NCBI RefSeq assembly: GCF_001629705.1
Contig: NZ_CP015378.1
Location: 1,798,001 to 1,862,000, forward strand
DNA length: 64,000 nucleotides
DNA from: Fictibacillus phosphorivorans
GTDB taxonomy: Bacteria > Bacillota > Bacilli > Bacillales > Fictibacillaceae
Direction of reading: 5' to 3'
In this document: positions 27,278-35,901 of the stretch, piece after piece
How positions within the stretch are numbered: the first letter of the stretch is position 1
Layout of the letters: each line of letters starts with the position of its first letter
The notes under the pieces: generated by a model
Database searches by the model: none
What the model was told of the DNA's origin: nothing
Seen by the model: the letters and a program-made list of their open reading frames with translations, nothing else
Program-made: the position numbers and the translations under genes

Positions 27278-28537
27278 ATGGAAGCAAAGAAAAAGTGGGA
27301 CTTACTTGCACTAGCATCCATTCCCCTTGTGATGACTTTGGGGAATTCTATGCTCATACCCGTTTTGCCTGAGATCGGAAAAGAACTAAACATCAGCTCA
27401 TTTCAAGTCTCCTTAATCATCACGGTATATTCGATCGTTGCCATCTTGTTGATTCCGATCGCTGGATATCTTTCAGACCGCTTTGGCCGTAAGAAAGTAA
27501 TCATCCCTAGCCTTTTTATTGCCGGGATCGGTGGTTTGATCTGTGGTTGGGCAGCCTGGCAATCGGATCATGCGTTTACTTTTATACTTATCGGAAGGTT
27601 TTTTCAAGGTGTAGGCTCTTCTGGCGCAGCACCCGTAGTCCTACCTTTAGTAGGGGATATGTTTAAAGAGGAAGAAGAAGTGAGTTCAGGTTTAGGATTG
27701 ATCGAAACATCCAATACGGTCGGAAAAGTATTGAGTCCTATTCTAGGAGCGTTTCTCGCTACGATCGTTTGGTTTCTGCCATTCTGGCTTATCCCCGTAT
27801 TTTGTATTATATCTATCCTGCTGGTTATGTTCTTGGTTAAAGTTCCAAAAAAGGAGCAAGAAAAACAACCGTTTAAAGAATATCTTAAAAACGTAAAACA
27901 GATTTTTCATAACGAAGGAAGATGGCTGATGGCCATTTTTTTAATCGGTGGCATTATTATGTTTGTCTTGTTTGGTATCTTATTTTACCTATCGACCATA
28001 TTAGAAGAGAAGTATGGGGTGAAGGGTGTTATGAAAGGATTAGTAATCGCTGTACCGTTATTAGCACTTTCCATAGCCTCCTTTATTGCAGGAAAGAAGA
28101 TCAAACAAAATAAAATCATCATGAAGTGGTGTACGTTTATCTCTATGGCGCTGCTAGGTGGTTCGGTCTTTTTGATTACGTTTACAGAAAACGTTTATTT
28201 TCTTTTAGGTGCACTTTTCGTAGCTGGTATAGGAATTGGTGCGGCACTTCCAAGTTTAGATGCGCTAATCACTGAAGGAATTGAAAAAGAGGCAAGAGGA
28301 ACAATCACTTCGATCTATAGTTCGATGCGCTTTGTTGGTGTTGCGCTCGGGCCACCGATCTATGCGATTCTCATGAAACAGTCACATGAGATTGTTTTCT
28401 ATACTTCTGCAGGAGTGAGTATTATTGGAGCCATTGCTGCATTTTTTGCTATCAAACCTGAGAAGAAAAAAGGCGGGGGAGACGAAGAAAAGAAAGATCC
28501 TAATCCCACTCAAAAATTAAAACCAGCTTTAGAATAA
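27278..28537 (+). CDS. MFS efflux transporter
   Basis: A 419-residue membrane protein with about 12 hydrophobic segments in two halves. The loop GYLSDRFGRKK near residue 63 is the MFS motif A, and GVGSSGAAPVVLP near 110 fits the DHA1 drug/proton antiporters. I start at ATG 27278, directly after TTTGGAGG, not at the upstream in-frame TTG that overlaps the RBS. The tail is Lys/Glu-rich. Substrate unknown. Confidence 0.88.
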   Translation: MEAKKKWDLLALASIPLVMTLGNSMLIPVLPEIGKELNISSFQVSLIITVYSIVAILLIPIAGYLSDRFGRKKVIIPSLFIAGIGGLICGWAAWQSDHAFTFILIGRFFQGVGSSGAAPVVLPLVGDMFKEEEEVSSGLGLIETSNTVGKVLSPILGAFLATIVWFLPFWLIPVFCIISILLVMFLVKVPKKEQEKQPFKEYLKNVKQIFHNEGRWLMAIFLIGGIIMFVLFGILFYLSTILEEKYGVKGVMKGLVIAVPLLALSIASFIAGKKIKQNKIIMKWCTFISMALLGGSVFLITFTENVYFLLGALFVAGIGIGAALPSLDALITEGIEKEARGTITSIYSSMRFVGVALGPPIYAILMKQSHEIVFYTSAGVSIIGAIAAFFAIKPEKKKGGGDEEKKDPNPTQKLKPALE

Positions 28538-28559
28538 CATGATCACTACACAAAAAAAA

Positions 28560-28592
28560 AGGGCCTTGCATTCGAAAATGATGCAAGCCCTT
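28560..28592. terminator. Bidirectional terminator between MFS and cyclase genes
   Basis: GGGC-(C)-TTGCAT pairs with ATGCAAGCCC; A9 upstream and a T run downstream serve both convergent genes. Confidence 0.85.
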
Positions 28593-28599
28593 GTTTTTA

Positions 28600-29211
28600 T
28601 TATTGTTCAATCAATACGATTCTTGCAGGAGATGCATCAAGGCCTCTTATTTTAAGAGGAGCAGCGACCATTAAATATTCGCCTTCAGGAACTTCTTTTA
28701 ACTGAAGTCCTTCAATGATAATGATGTTGTTTTGAAAAAGTTGTTTGTGAGTAGGATGATTTTCTTGAGCTCTTTCTACTCCCAATGCATCGATTCCGAC
28801 ACCTGCTATCCCGATTTCAGCCAACACTTTTGCTGCATCACTATTTACATAGATAAATTCAAAGTTGAATTCTGTGTCCCAGGAATTCTTCGTTTTAAAT
28901 AAGACGAAGTCATCTTTTTGAATATCTTTAACCGAAAGATCTTCAGCTGAAATAAAACCCGTAGAACTTGTAAGATCGATCACTTTCGCTTTTCGAACCA
29001 GTTTCTCGATCGGAAGGGTTTCGATCGTATCTCCACCAGGAACCATGTGCAGAGGAGCGTCAACATGTGTTCCTGTATGAACATCCATTGAGATACGTGT
29101 TTCTGTTACATGACCATTTTGTGCGGTGTTAAACACTGGTTGTTTTTCAGGTTTGTTTTTATAAACTGGCATTCCTTCAAAAATCGGTAATGAGACATCA
29201 TATATTTTCAT
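28600..29211 (-). CDS. Cyclase-family metal hydrolase (KynB-like)
   Basis: A 203-residue protein. HTGTHVDAPLH near residues 45-55 is the metal site of the cyclase/arylformamidase family, and the C-terminal DASPARIVLIE is also typical. Members include N-formylkynurenine formamidase (KynB), but no kynurenine genes are near. It begins 3 bases after the zwf stop and is probably cotranscribed with it. Confidence 0.85.
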   Translation of the reverse strand: MKIYDVSLPIFEGMPVYKNKPEKQPVFNTAQNGHVTETRISMDVHTGTHVDAPLHMVPGGDTIETLPIEKLVRKAKVIDLTSSTGFISAEDLSVKDIQKDDFVLFKTKNSWDTEFNFEFIYVNSDAAKVLAEIGIAGVGIDALGVERAQENHPTHKQLFQNNIIIIEGLQLKEVPEGEYLMVAAPLKIRGLDASPARIVLIEQ

Positions 29212-29214
29212 GAA

Positions 29215-30717
29215 CTAACATTCCTCTCTAACTTTTGTAGGTTCCCACCAAGAATGTCCGTCAGCTTTCAATAGTTCGTCTGCCTCTTTAGGTCCCATGC
29301 TTCCTGACGGATAGTGAGTGAGATTAGCTCCCGTTCCGTCTTGCCATGATTTTGTGATTCGGTCAATAAAGTCCCAGCTCAGTGCCACTTCATCCCAACG
29401 TGTGAAATAAGTAGAATTACCAAGAAGGCAATCGTGCAATAGTTTCTCATATGCTTCTGGTGAGTTCATCTCAGCTGTATTCTTATTGTTGTATGTCATA
29501 TCGATCGGCAACAGATCAGGTGTGTCACCTTTTGGTTTAGCATTCAGAGTGAGACTAACACCTTCATCTGGTTGAACATGAATTCTTAATAAATTTGGTT
29601 GATAGTTCTCTGTGTTCGCATGATAAAGTGCCATCGGACCTTGTTTGAATTGAATGACGATCTCTGTAGATTTTACAGCCATACGTTTACCAGTTCGGAT
29701 ATAGAACGGTACGCCAGTCCAACGGAAATTATCAATAAATAGCTTAGCTGCTACAAATGTTTCTGTTTGAGACTTCGGATCAACATTCTCTTCATTTAAA
29801 TACCCAGGAACTTGTTCTCCATTCATTGATCCTTCTGAATATTGTCCACGGATCACATTCTTCTTCACTTCCTCTTCTGAAAAGAAGCGCAGGGAACGTA
29901 GGACCTTCACTTTTTCATCTCGGATGTGTTCTGGTTTTAATTCACCCGGCGGTTCCATGGCCACCATCATGACCATTTGAAGCATATGATTTTGTACCAT
30001 ATCAAGAAGAGCACCAGATTTTTCATAATAACCTGCTCGATCTTCTACACCTAATGTTTCACTCGATGTGATTTGAACAGAGTCAATATATTTATTGTTC
30101 CAAATCGATTCAAAGATGGCATTTCCGAAACGGATCACTTGGATGTTCTGAACCATCTCTTTACCAAGATAGTGATCGATGCGGTAAATATCATTTTCAT
30201 TGAAACTCTGCTGAATCTCTTCATTTAATTTTGTTGCAGAAGGCAAGTCATTACCGAATGGTTTTTCAATCACGATTCGTTGCCAACCTTCCGTGTTCGT
30301 GATTCCTTCTGATTTTAAGAAAGTAGGAATCGTTCCGAAGAACTTTGGAGCCATCGCAAGATAATAAAGGCGATTTCCATTCGTTTGATAATCTCTGTCG
30401 AGTACGTTCAACAGTTCTTCAAGCTCATGATAGCTTGCTTCACTCGTTACATCCATCTTTAGATAATAAAAATGAGAAGCAAACTTTTCTACGATTTGGC
30501 GATTTGCACCTTGTGCATGTTCATGAATAGCTGACGCAACTTCAGCCTGAAACTCTTCATGAGAGAATTCTTTTCTTGAAACACCTACAACAGAAAAGTT
30601 CTCTTTCATATGTCCCTTTTGATACAATTGATAAAGAGCAGGGAAAAGTTTTCTGTGAGCAAGGTCACCAGTCGCTCCGAACAATACGATGGATGCGTTA
30701 GGAATACTATGTATCAT
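29215..30717 (-). CDS. zwf: Glucose-6-phosphate 1-dehydrogenase
   Basis: First enzyme of the oxidative pentose phosphate pathway, making NADPH. 500 residues. The nucleotide loop is GATGDLAHRK near residue 14, and the substrate and catalytic block is RIDHYLGKE near 178. Unlike many bacteria, no gnd or pgl gene lies beside it here. Confidence 0.97.
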   Translation of the reverse strand: MIHSIPNASIVLFGATGDLAHRKLFPALYQLYQKGHMKENFSVVGVSRKEFSHEEFQAEVASAIHEHAQGANRQIVEKFASHFYYLKMDVTSEASYHELEELLNVLDRDYQTNGNRLYYLAMAPKFFGTIPTFLKSEGITNTEGWQRIVIEKPFGNDLPSATKLNEEIQQSFNENDIYRIDHYLGKEMVQNIQVIRFGNAIFESIWNNKYIDSVQITSSETLGVEDRAGYYEKSGALLDMVQNHMLQMVMMVAMEPPGELKPEHIRDEKVKVLRSLRFFSEEEVKKNVIRGQYSEGSMNGEQVPGYLNEENVDPKSQTETFVAAKLFIDNFRWTGVPFYIRTGKRMAVKSTEIVIQFKQGPMALYHANTENYQPNLLRIHVQPDEGVSLTLNAKPKGDTPDLLPIDMTYNNKNTAEMNSPEAYEKLLHDCLLGNSTYFTRWDEVALSWDFIDRITKSWQDGTGANLTHYPSGSMGPKEADELLKADGHSWWEPTKVREEC

Positions 30718-30811
30718 CTGTACGTCACTTCTTTCTATCTTTTCTAATAGTTACAGCTTTCCCTAGATGAAGTTAAAATAACGAATTACTTCATAAAACA
30801 GGAGGTCAAAT

Positions 30812-31648
30812 ATGTCGAATTTCGTAAGTCCTGAATGGGTGAACCAAAAAGTGAACAGTGCTGATATCGTGATCTTTGATTGCAGGTTCTCTTTAGCTGA
30901 ACCGTCAAAGGGATATGAACTGTATAAGAACGATCACATCGAAGGTGCCATTTATGCAGATCTTAATCAACATCTCTCAAGCACCGTTTCAACCCATGGT
31001 GGACGTCATCCATTACCTTCCGTAAACATACTATCACAATTTTTTAGCCGTTGTGGTGTTGACCAAGAAAAAATTGTAGTCGCCTATGATGATCAATCAG
31101 GCAGCATGGCTGCAAGACTTTGGTGGATTTTGAAATACTTAGGACATGATACCGTTTATGTCATGCAAGGCGGCTATACACACTATAAAGAAAAAGGATA
31201 TGTCATCTCAAGTAAAATGCCTATCGAAAAACCTGCACATTTTACGTCAAAAGTAAGAGATGACATGTTAAAGAACAAAGATGATGTATTATGCGAAATG
31301 AAAAATGACGGTACGCTGATCGTAGATGCACGAGAATTTCAACGCTATATAGGAAAGATCGAACCGATCGACCATAAGGCGGGTCATATACCAAATGCGA
31401 TAAACATACCTTGGGAAAGTCATCTGCGAGAACCTGGCTGGTGGAAGAGCCGACAAGACCTCCAAAGTATGTATGATGGGATGGACGAAAAGAAACCCGT
31501 TATTGTGTATTGCGGTTCTGGTGTAACGGCATGCGTCAACATTCTAGCTATGGATGAAGCGGGAATCGCAAACAAAGCTCTGTATGCTGGCAGCTGGAGT
31601 GATTGGATCAGCTATGTTGAAAACCCGATAATAAAAGAAACAACATAA
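30812..31648 (+). CDS. Two-domain rhodanese / sulfurtransferase
   Basis: A 278-residue protein with two rhodanese domains. The C-terminal one has the catalytic loop CGSGVTA near residue 231, which in the family fits 3-mercaptopyruvate sulfurtransferase (CGSGVTA) rather than thiosulfate rhodanese. RBS ACAGGAGGT. Divergent from zwf. Confidence 0.92.
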   Translation: MSNFVSPEWVNQKVNSADIVIFDCRFSLAEPSKGYELYKNDHIEGAIYADLNQHLSSTVSTHGGRHPLPSVNILSQFFSRCGVDQEKIVVAYDDQSGSMAARLWWILKYLGHDTVYVMQGGYTHYKEKGYVISSKMPIEKPAHFTSKVRDDMLKNKDDVLCEMKNDGTLIVDAREFQRYIGKIEPIDHKAGHIPNAINIPWESHLREPGWWKSRQDLQSMYDGMDEKKPVIVYCGSGVTACVNILAMDEAGIANKALYAGSWSDWISYVENPIIKETT

Positions 31649-31692
31649 TAAAATTTCATGTACCGTAAATAAAAATGTTTTAGGAGATAAAA

Positions 31693-32523
31693 ATGAAACA
31701 AAGCGATTTACATACCCATACCACAGCATCTGATGGGACCTTTACTCCTGCAGAAAATGTTAGGAGAGCTGTTGAAAAAGGTCTCAGCGCTATAGCGATC
31801 ACCGATCATGATACAGTTAATGGAATTCGGGAAGCGATGATAGAAGCCGAAAAGCATGAAGACTTTACTGTAATCCCAGGTATTGAGATAAGTACTTTAT
31901 ACGAAGGTCAAGATATCCATGTATTAGGTTATTTCATAGACTATGAAGATGAAAACTTTTTAAAAGCACTACGTAGCCTTACTTCTGTTAGAGATAAAAG
32001 AAATAAGATGATTCTTGAAAATTTGAACAACCTTGGCATCCCTGTAAAGGAATCTGAGTTAGAAGTAAAAAGACATGGCAAAGGAAATGTTGGAAGAGGG
32101 CACATTGCAGAGATTTTGATGGAAAAAGGAATCGTGAAGTCACTTCCTGAAGCTTTTGAAAAGTATTTAGGAAAAGGGAAAGCTGCTTATGCTTCAACCG
32201 AACGTATCTCTCCAATTGAAGCGATAGAATTGATTAGGAATGCAAAAGGAGTACCTGTTCTTGCTCATCCAGGTATTTACGGGGCAGACGAACTTATTCC
32301 GATTTTAAGTGAGAACGGTTTGATCGGATTAGAGTATAAACATCCAGATCATACGGAGGAACAAGTTGTTTTTTATGAGAAACTTGCAGAAAAAAACTCT
32401 CTCCTTAAAACAGCAGGAAGTGACTTTCACGGTTTTCGTAACGGTGAAGTTTTCCATGGAGACATTGGCAGCTGTTCAGTTCCCATCAGCATCGTAAACG
32501 ATTTGAAAAGATTTAGTAAATAA
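31693..32523 (+). CDS. PHP-domain phosphoesterase (RNase AM / TrpH type)
   Basis: A 276-residue PHP protein. Metal ligands are in DLHTHTTASDG (residues 5-15), AITDHDT near 36, PGIEIST near 58, LAHPG near 192 and GSDFHG near 236. Related proteins act as 5'-3' exoribonucleases on short RNAs and 3',5'-bisphosphonucleotides. RBS TTAGGAGA. Confidence 0.88.
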   Translation: MKQSDLHTHTTASDGTFTPAENVRRAVEKGLSAIAITDHDTVNGIREAMIEAEKHEDFTVIPGIEISTLYEGQDIHVLGYFIDYEDENFLKALRSLTSVRDKRNKMILENLNNLGIPVKESELEVKRHGKGNVGRGHIAEILMEKGIVKSLPEAFEKYLGKGKAAYASTERISPIEAIELIRNAKGVPVLAHPGIYGADELIPILSENGLIGLEYKHPDHTEEQVVFYEKLAEKNSLLKTAGSDFHGFRNGEVFHGDIGSCSVPISIVNDLKRFSK

Positions 32524-32589
32524 AGCTTGCTAGTCGGCCTAGAACCTTATAAGATTCAATACGGAGTATATTGATTTTTGAGAGGAAGA

Positions 32590-33192
32590 ATGGGTTTGAC
32601 TTGGGATTTATTGAACATCATTGGAACGATTGCATTCGCCATTTCGGGTGCTTTAGTTGCAATGGAAGAAGATTATGATATTTTAGGCGTCTTTATTTTA
32701 GGACTCGTCACAGCATTTGGCGGAGGAATAATTCGAAATGTGTTGATCGGTCTTCCGGTAGACACGATTTGGGAGCAAGGACTTTTATTGAAAGCAGCAC
32801 TAGCATCTATGGGAATCGTATTTTTCATGCCAGAGAGCATGATTCAATTTTCTAAGAGGAGCCTTCATTTTTTTGATGCTATCGGTCTTTCCGCGTTCGC
32901 GATTCAAGGGGCCATCGCTGCATCAAGTATGAATCATCCCATCAGTGCCGTTATCGTTGCTGCGATCTTAACAGGTATTGGCGGAGGAATGATACGTGAC
33001 GTGTTAGCTGGTCGAAAACCAGTCGTATTGCGTGAAGAGATCTATGCAGTATGGGCTTTGTTAGGCGGTTTAATGGTTGGCTTTAATATCGTGGACAGTA
33101 CAGTAGAGTATATGATTCTTTTTGTTTCATTAGTTGTGTTTAGAATGTTGTCACTGAAACTAAATTGGAGACTTCCACATAGAGCTTTGTAA
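32590..33192 (+). CDS. TRIC-like (UPF0126) small channel protein
   Basis: About 200 residues with seven hydrophobic segments and two glycine-rich repeats, FGGGIIRNVL and GGGMIRDVL, the internal duplication of the TRIC/UPF0126 family of cation channels. Start uncertain: ATG 32590 (close to GAGAGGA) or TTG 32596. No terminator of its own before repeat G. Confidence 0.85.
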   Translation: MGLTWDLLNIIGTIAFAISGALVAMEEDYDILGVFILGLVTAFGGGIIRNVLIGLPVDTIWEQGLLLKAALASMGIVFFMPESMIQFSKRSLHFFDAIGLSAFAIQGAIAASSMNHPISAVIVAAILTGIGGGMIRDVLAGRKPVVLREEIYAVWALLGGLMVGFNIVDSTVEYMILFVSLVVFRMLSLKLNWRLPHRAL

Positions 33193-33196
33193 TTTC

Positions 33197-33319
33197 CGTT
33201 TTTTCTACAAGACTGTTGCACCCTATGGGACTTGATGATAGGGGAACGCCTATGGAAGCGAGCATTCTTGGGTGAAAGTATTGTAAAACAACAAAGTCTA
33301 CGAAAAACAGCTCACTTTT
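33197..33319 (+). repeat. Dispersed hairpin repeat, copy G (degenerate)
   Basis: Only parts of the family remain: GGAAGCGAGCATTC, ACAACAAAGTCTACGAAAA and CAGC at the end. The core palindrome is decayed. Weak but placed like the other copies, in an intergenic gap. Confidence 0.5.
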
Positions 33320-33333
33320 AATAGAAATAGATG

Positions 33334-33363
33334 AAACCACCCTAAACAGAGGGTGGTTTTTTG
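33334..33363 (+). terminator. Terminator after the TRIC-like gene
   Basis: AAACCACCCT / AGGGTGGTTT, loop AAACAG, T run. Confidence 0.9.
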
Positions 33364-33425
33364 TGCAGGAATTTCAGCATATATTATGGAAGTTATGAAA
33401 CATGAAGTACATAGGAGGGAAAACC

Positions 33426-34280
33426 ATGCAGACAACATACTACGAAAACAAAAAGATCACTAAAACTCACTTTATCGCAAATACATGTTTTGATTATTAC
33501 AGCGAACGATTACGAGCAGACGATTATCGAGGAAATGTATACTTTTTTGCGGAATGGCTTGAGGAAGAAGCCGAAATCAACGGATTTCATAAGATCATTG
33601 TTAAATCTAAAAAAGATGATATTGATGCTTGGCAAGAGCTAGGCTATATTAACGAAGGAGAATTTAAGGGATATTTTAATGGTGCCACTGCATACGCCAT
33701 GTGCAAATATCTTAAGAATGAAAGAAGAAACAGCGAATATTGGATCGAAGAGGATCGTATCTTGAAAGATGTTTTAAAGCTAGAAAAAGGAACAAAGAAT
33801 CAACCTTTACAAATCGAATATACGTTGAGAATGGCTGACGTTCAGGATGCTAAGTCGCTTGCAGAGCTTTATGGAAACGTATTTCAAGTGTATCCGACAC
33901 CGATGAACGATATAGAGTATGTGAGGGAAATGATTGAATCAGGCACTTTGTTTTGTATCATTGAGCATGAAGGAAGAATCGTTAGTGCTGCTTCTGCAGA
34001 CGTCAATGATACGTATAATAACGCTGAGATCACAGATTGTGCCACGAGCCCGGAACATAGAAAATTTGGTCTTATGAAGCATCTGGTCGATCAGCTTGAA
34101 AAAGAGTTATTTCAAAGAAAAATTTATTGCTCCTATTCGATCGCTAGAGCGCTCTCATTTGGAATGAATGCTGTTTTTCATCAAAAAGACTATCTATATA
34201 AGGGAAGGTTAGCCAATAACTGTAAAATTTTTGACAAATACGAAGATATGAACATTTGGGTAAAGGATTTATCAAAATGA
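33426..34280 (+). CDS. ablB: Beta-lysine N6-acetyltransferase AblB (YodP)
   Basis: A 284-residue GNAT-type enzyme that acetylates the N6 of beta-lysine. The N-terminal half (residues 1-135) has the AblB-specific ENKKITKTH and GYFNGATAYAMCKYL patterns; the GNAT domain follows with ATSPEHRKFGLMKHL near residue 215. The pairing with ablA fixes the assignment. Start ATG 33426 behind ATAGGAGGG. The product, N6-acetyl-beta-lysine, is an osmolyte and a catabolic intermediate. Confidence 0.92.
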   Translation: MQTTYYENKKITKTHFIANTCFDYYSERLRADDYRGNVYFFAEWLEEEAEINGFHKIIVKSKKDDIDAWQELGYINEGEFKGYFNGATAYAMCKYLKNERRNSEYWIEEDRILKDVLKLEKGTKNQPLQIEYTLRMADVQDAKSLAELYGNVFQVYPTPMNDIEYVREMIESGTLFCIIEHEGRIVSAASADVNDTYNNAEITDCATSPEHRKFGLMKHLVDQLEKELFQRKIYCSYSIARALSFGMNAVFHQKDYLYKGRLANNCKIFDKYEDMNIWVKDLSK

Positions 34281-34336
34281 GTGCCGAATTTTAGGCATAT
34301 AGTGACAAAAATTAAGCACTCTTGGTGGTGATCTTG

Positions 34337-35734
34337 TTGATATCTAAATCATTAGAAACTGCAGAAACTTTAAATGCGATCTTAAAGACGATTGATGAGG
34401 GAATACATGTAGTCGATGCAGATGGTATCACTATTTTTTATAATTCAGTAGCTGCTTCATTAGATGGATTAACAACAGATGAGGTTCATCATCATCATGT
34501 ACTTGATGCGTTTCCATCCTTAACAAAGGAAACGAGTACACTACTTAAAGTCATAGAAACCGGAAAACCTATCTTTAATGAACATCAATCGTATACGAAC
34601 CGAAAAGGCAAACAGATCGATACGATAAACTCTACGCTTCCACTCTGGTTGAATGGAGAATTGATTGGTGCTGTAGAAGTAGCGAAAGATCTTTCAAAGA
34701 TAAAAGTCCTTTCTGAACAACTGATCGATCTGCAAAAAAAGATGAAAGTTAAGAGGAAAACAAATAAAGATCAACCCTTTGCGGCTTACCATTTCTCTGA
34801 TATCATCACTGCTGACCCTGAACTAAACGAAGTAAAGTCACAATGTAACCAAGCCTCGCAAACAAACTCTCCGATCATGTTATATGGAGAAACGGGAACT
34901 GGTAAAGAGATGTTTGTTCAAGCCATACACAACTCATCTAAACGTGCTTTAAATCCCTTCGTCGTTCAAAACTGTGCCGCGATTCCAGGACCGCTCCTTG
35001 AAGGGATATTATTTGGAACGACAAAAGGAAGCTTTACAGGTGCTATCGATCGGCCAGGAGTTTTTGAGTTAGCAGATGGAGGCACTTTGTTTTTAGATGA
35101 ACTCAATTCGATGCCAGTGGAACTGCAGGCAAAGCTATTGAGGGTCGTTCAAGAGGGCGTTGTAGAGCGAATTGGAAGTCATGTGTCAAGAAGGGTTGAT
35201 GTTAGGATTATTTCTGCCTTAAACGAACAGCCAGATGTTTGTATGGAAAAAGGAAAGTTACGAAGAGATCTTTTCTATCGGTTGAATGTCGTTTATTTTG
35301 AGCTTCCACCGTTAAGAGAAAGAAAAAGTGATATTGCATACCTAGTGAAACATTTCATTGACCATTTTAATCGTACGTTTGGGAAAAATGTACGAGGATT
35401 TACTTCGGAAGCTGAATTGTTCATACAACGTTATTCTTGGCCAGGCAATGTCCGAGAGCTCAAGCATGCGATCGAGCACTGTATGAATTTTGCAGAAGAC
35501 GATTCTTTGATCAAGACTTATTTACTTCCAAAACATGTAACGATTCATGAAGAAAAAGGGCATACCATTAAAAAGGAATTGTCAGACATACCTTCGTTAA
35601 GACAGGCGTTAGGAGATTATGAAAAACAGATTATCGAGAGAGCTCTACAACATACTTCTGGTAATATTCTTCAGGCTGCAAAAATATTAGGAGTACCGAG
35701 GCAAACTCTGCAATATAAAATAAAACAAAAATGA
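34337..35734 (+). CDS. Sigma-54-dependent activator with PAS domain
   Basis: About 465 residues: an N-terminal PAS sensor (10-120), an AAA+ domain and a Fis-type helix-turn-helix at the end (AAKILGVPRQTLQYKI). Walker A is GETGTGKE near residue 190, the sigma-54 contact loop is GSFTGA (a variant of GAFTGA), and Walker B is LFLDEL. No receiver domain. Start TTG 34337 or TTG 34334 behind GGTGGTGAT. It lies between ablB and ablA and very likely drives the -24/-12 promoter of ablA. The ligand sensed is unknown. Confidence 0.9.
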   Translation: MISKSLETAETLNAILKTIDEGIHVVDADGITIFYNSVAASLDGLTTDEVHHHHVLDAFPSLTKETSTLLKVIETGKPIFNEHQSYTNRKGKQIDTINSTLPLWLNGELIGAVEVAKDLSKIKVLSEQLIDLQKKMKVKRKTNKDQPFAAYHFSDIITADPELNEVKSQCNQASQTNSPIMLYGETGTGKEMFVQAIHNSSKRALNPFVVQNCAAIPGPLLEGILFGTTKGSFTGAIDRPGVFELADGGTLFLDELNSMPVELQAKLLRVVQEGVVERIGSHVSRRVDVRIISALNEQPDVCMEKGKLRRDLFYRLNVVYFELPPLRERKSDIAYLVKHFIDHFNRTFGKNVRGFTSEAELFIQRYSWPGNVRELKHAIEHCMNFAEDDSLIKTYLLPKHVTIHEEKGHTIKKELSDIPSLRQALGDYEKQIIERALQHTSGNILQAAKILGVPRQTLQYKIKQK

Positions 35735-35763
35735 ACTGCCGGTTTTTCGGCAGTTCATTTTTG
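35732..35763 (+). terminator. Terminator after the sigma-54 activator gene
   Basis: TGAACTGCCG / CGGCAGTTCA, T-rich tail. The first arm covers the stop codon. Confidence 0.9.
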
Positions 35764-35850
35764 TTTTATTCTCAGCAATTAAAGGCCCACATTGTAAAGA
35801 GCATGCATACCTTATAGGATAAATCTCTATATTCTGAACTTTCTGTAACT

Positions 35851-35866
35851 TGGCACGCTTCTTGCA
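35851..35866 (+). promoter_or_regulatory. Sigma-54 (-24/-12) promoter of ablA
   Basis: TGGCACG-CTTC-TTGCA matches the sigma-54 consensus exactly, with GG and GC separated by the required 10 bases. It lies 36 bases before ablA. Upstream, GCATGC at 35801-35806 and an imperfect dyad around CCTTATAGG are possible activator sites, not proven. Confidence 0.93.
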
Positions 35867-35901
35867 TAAGTTAGGGTGTAGAAATAAAGGAGGTCATTAG
35901 A

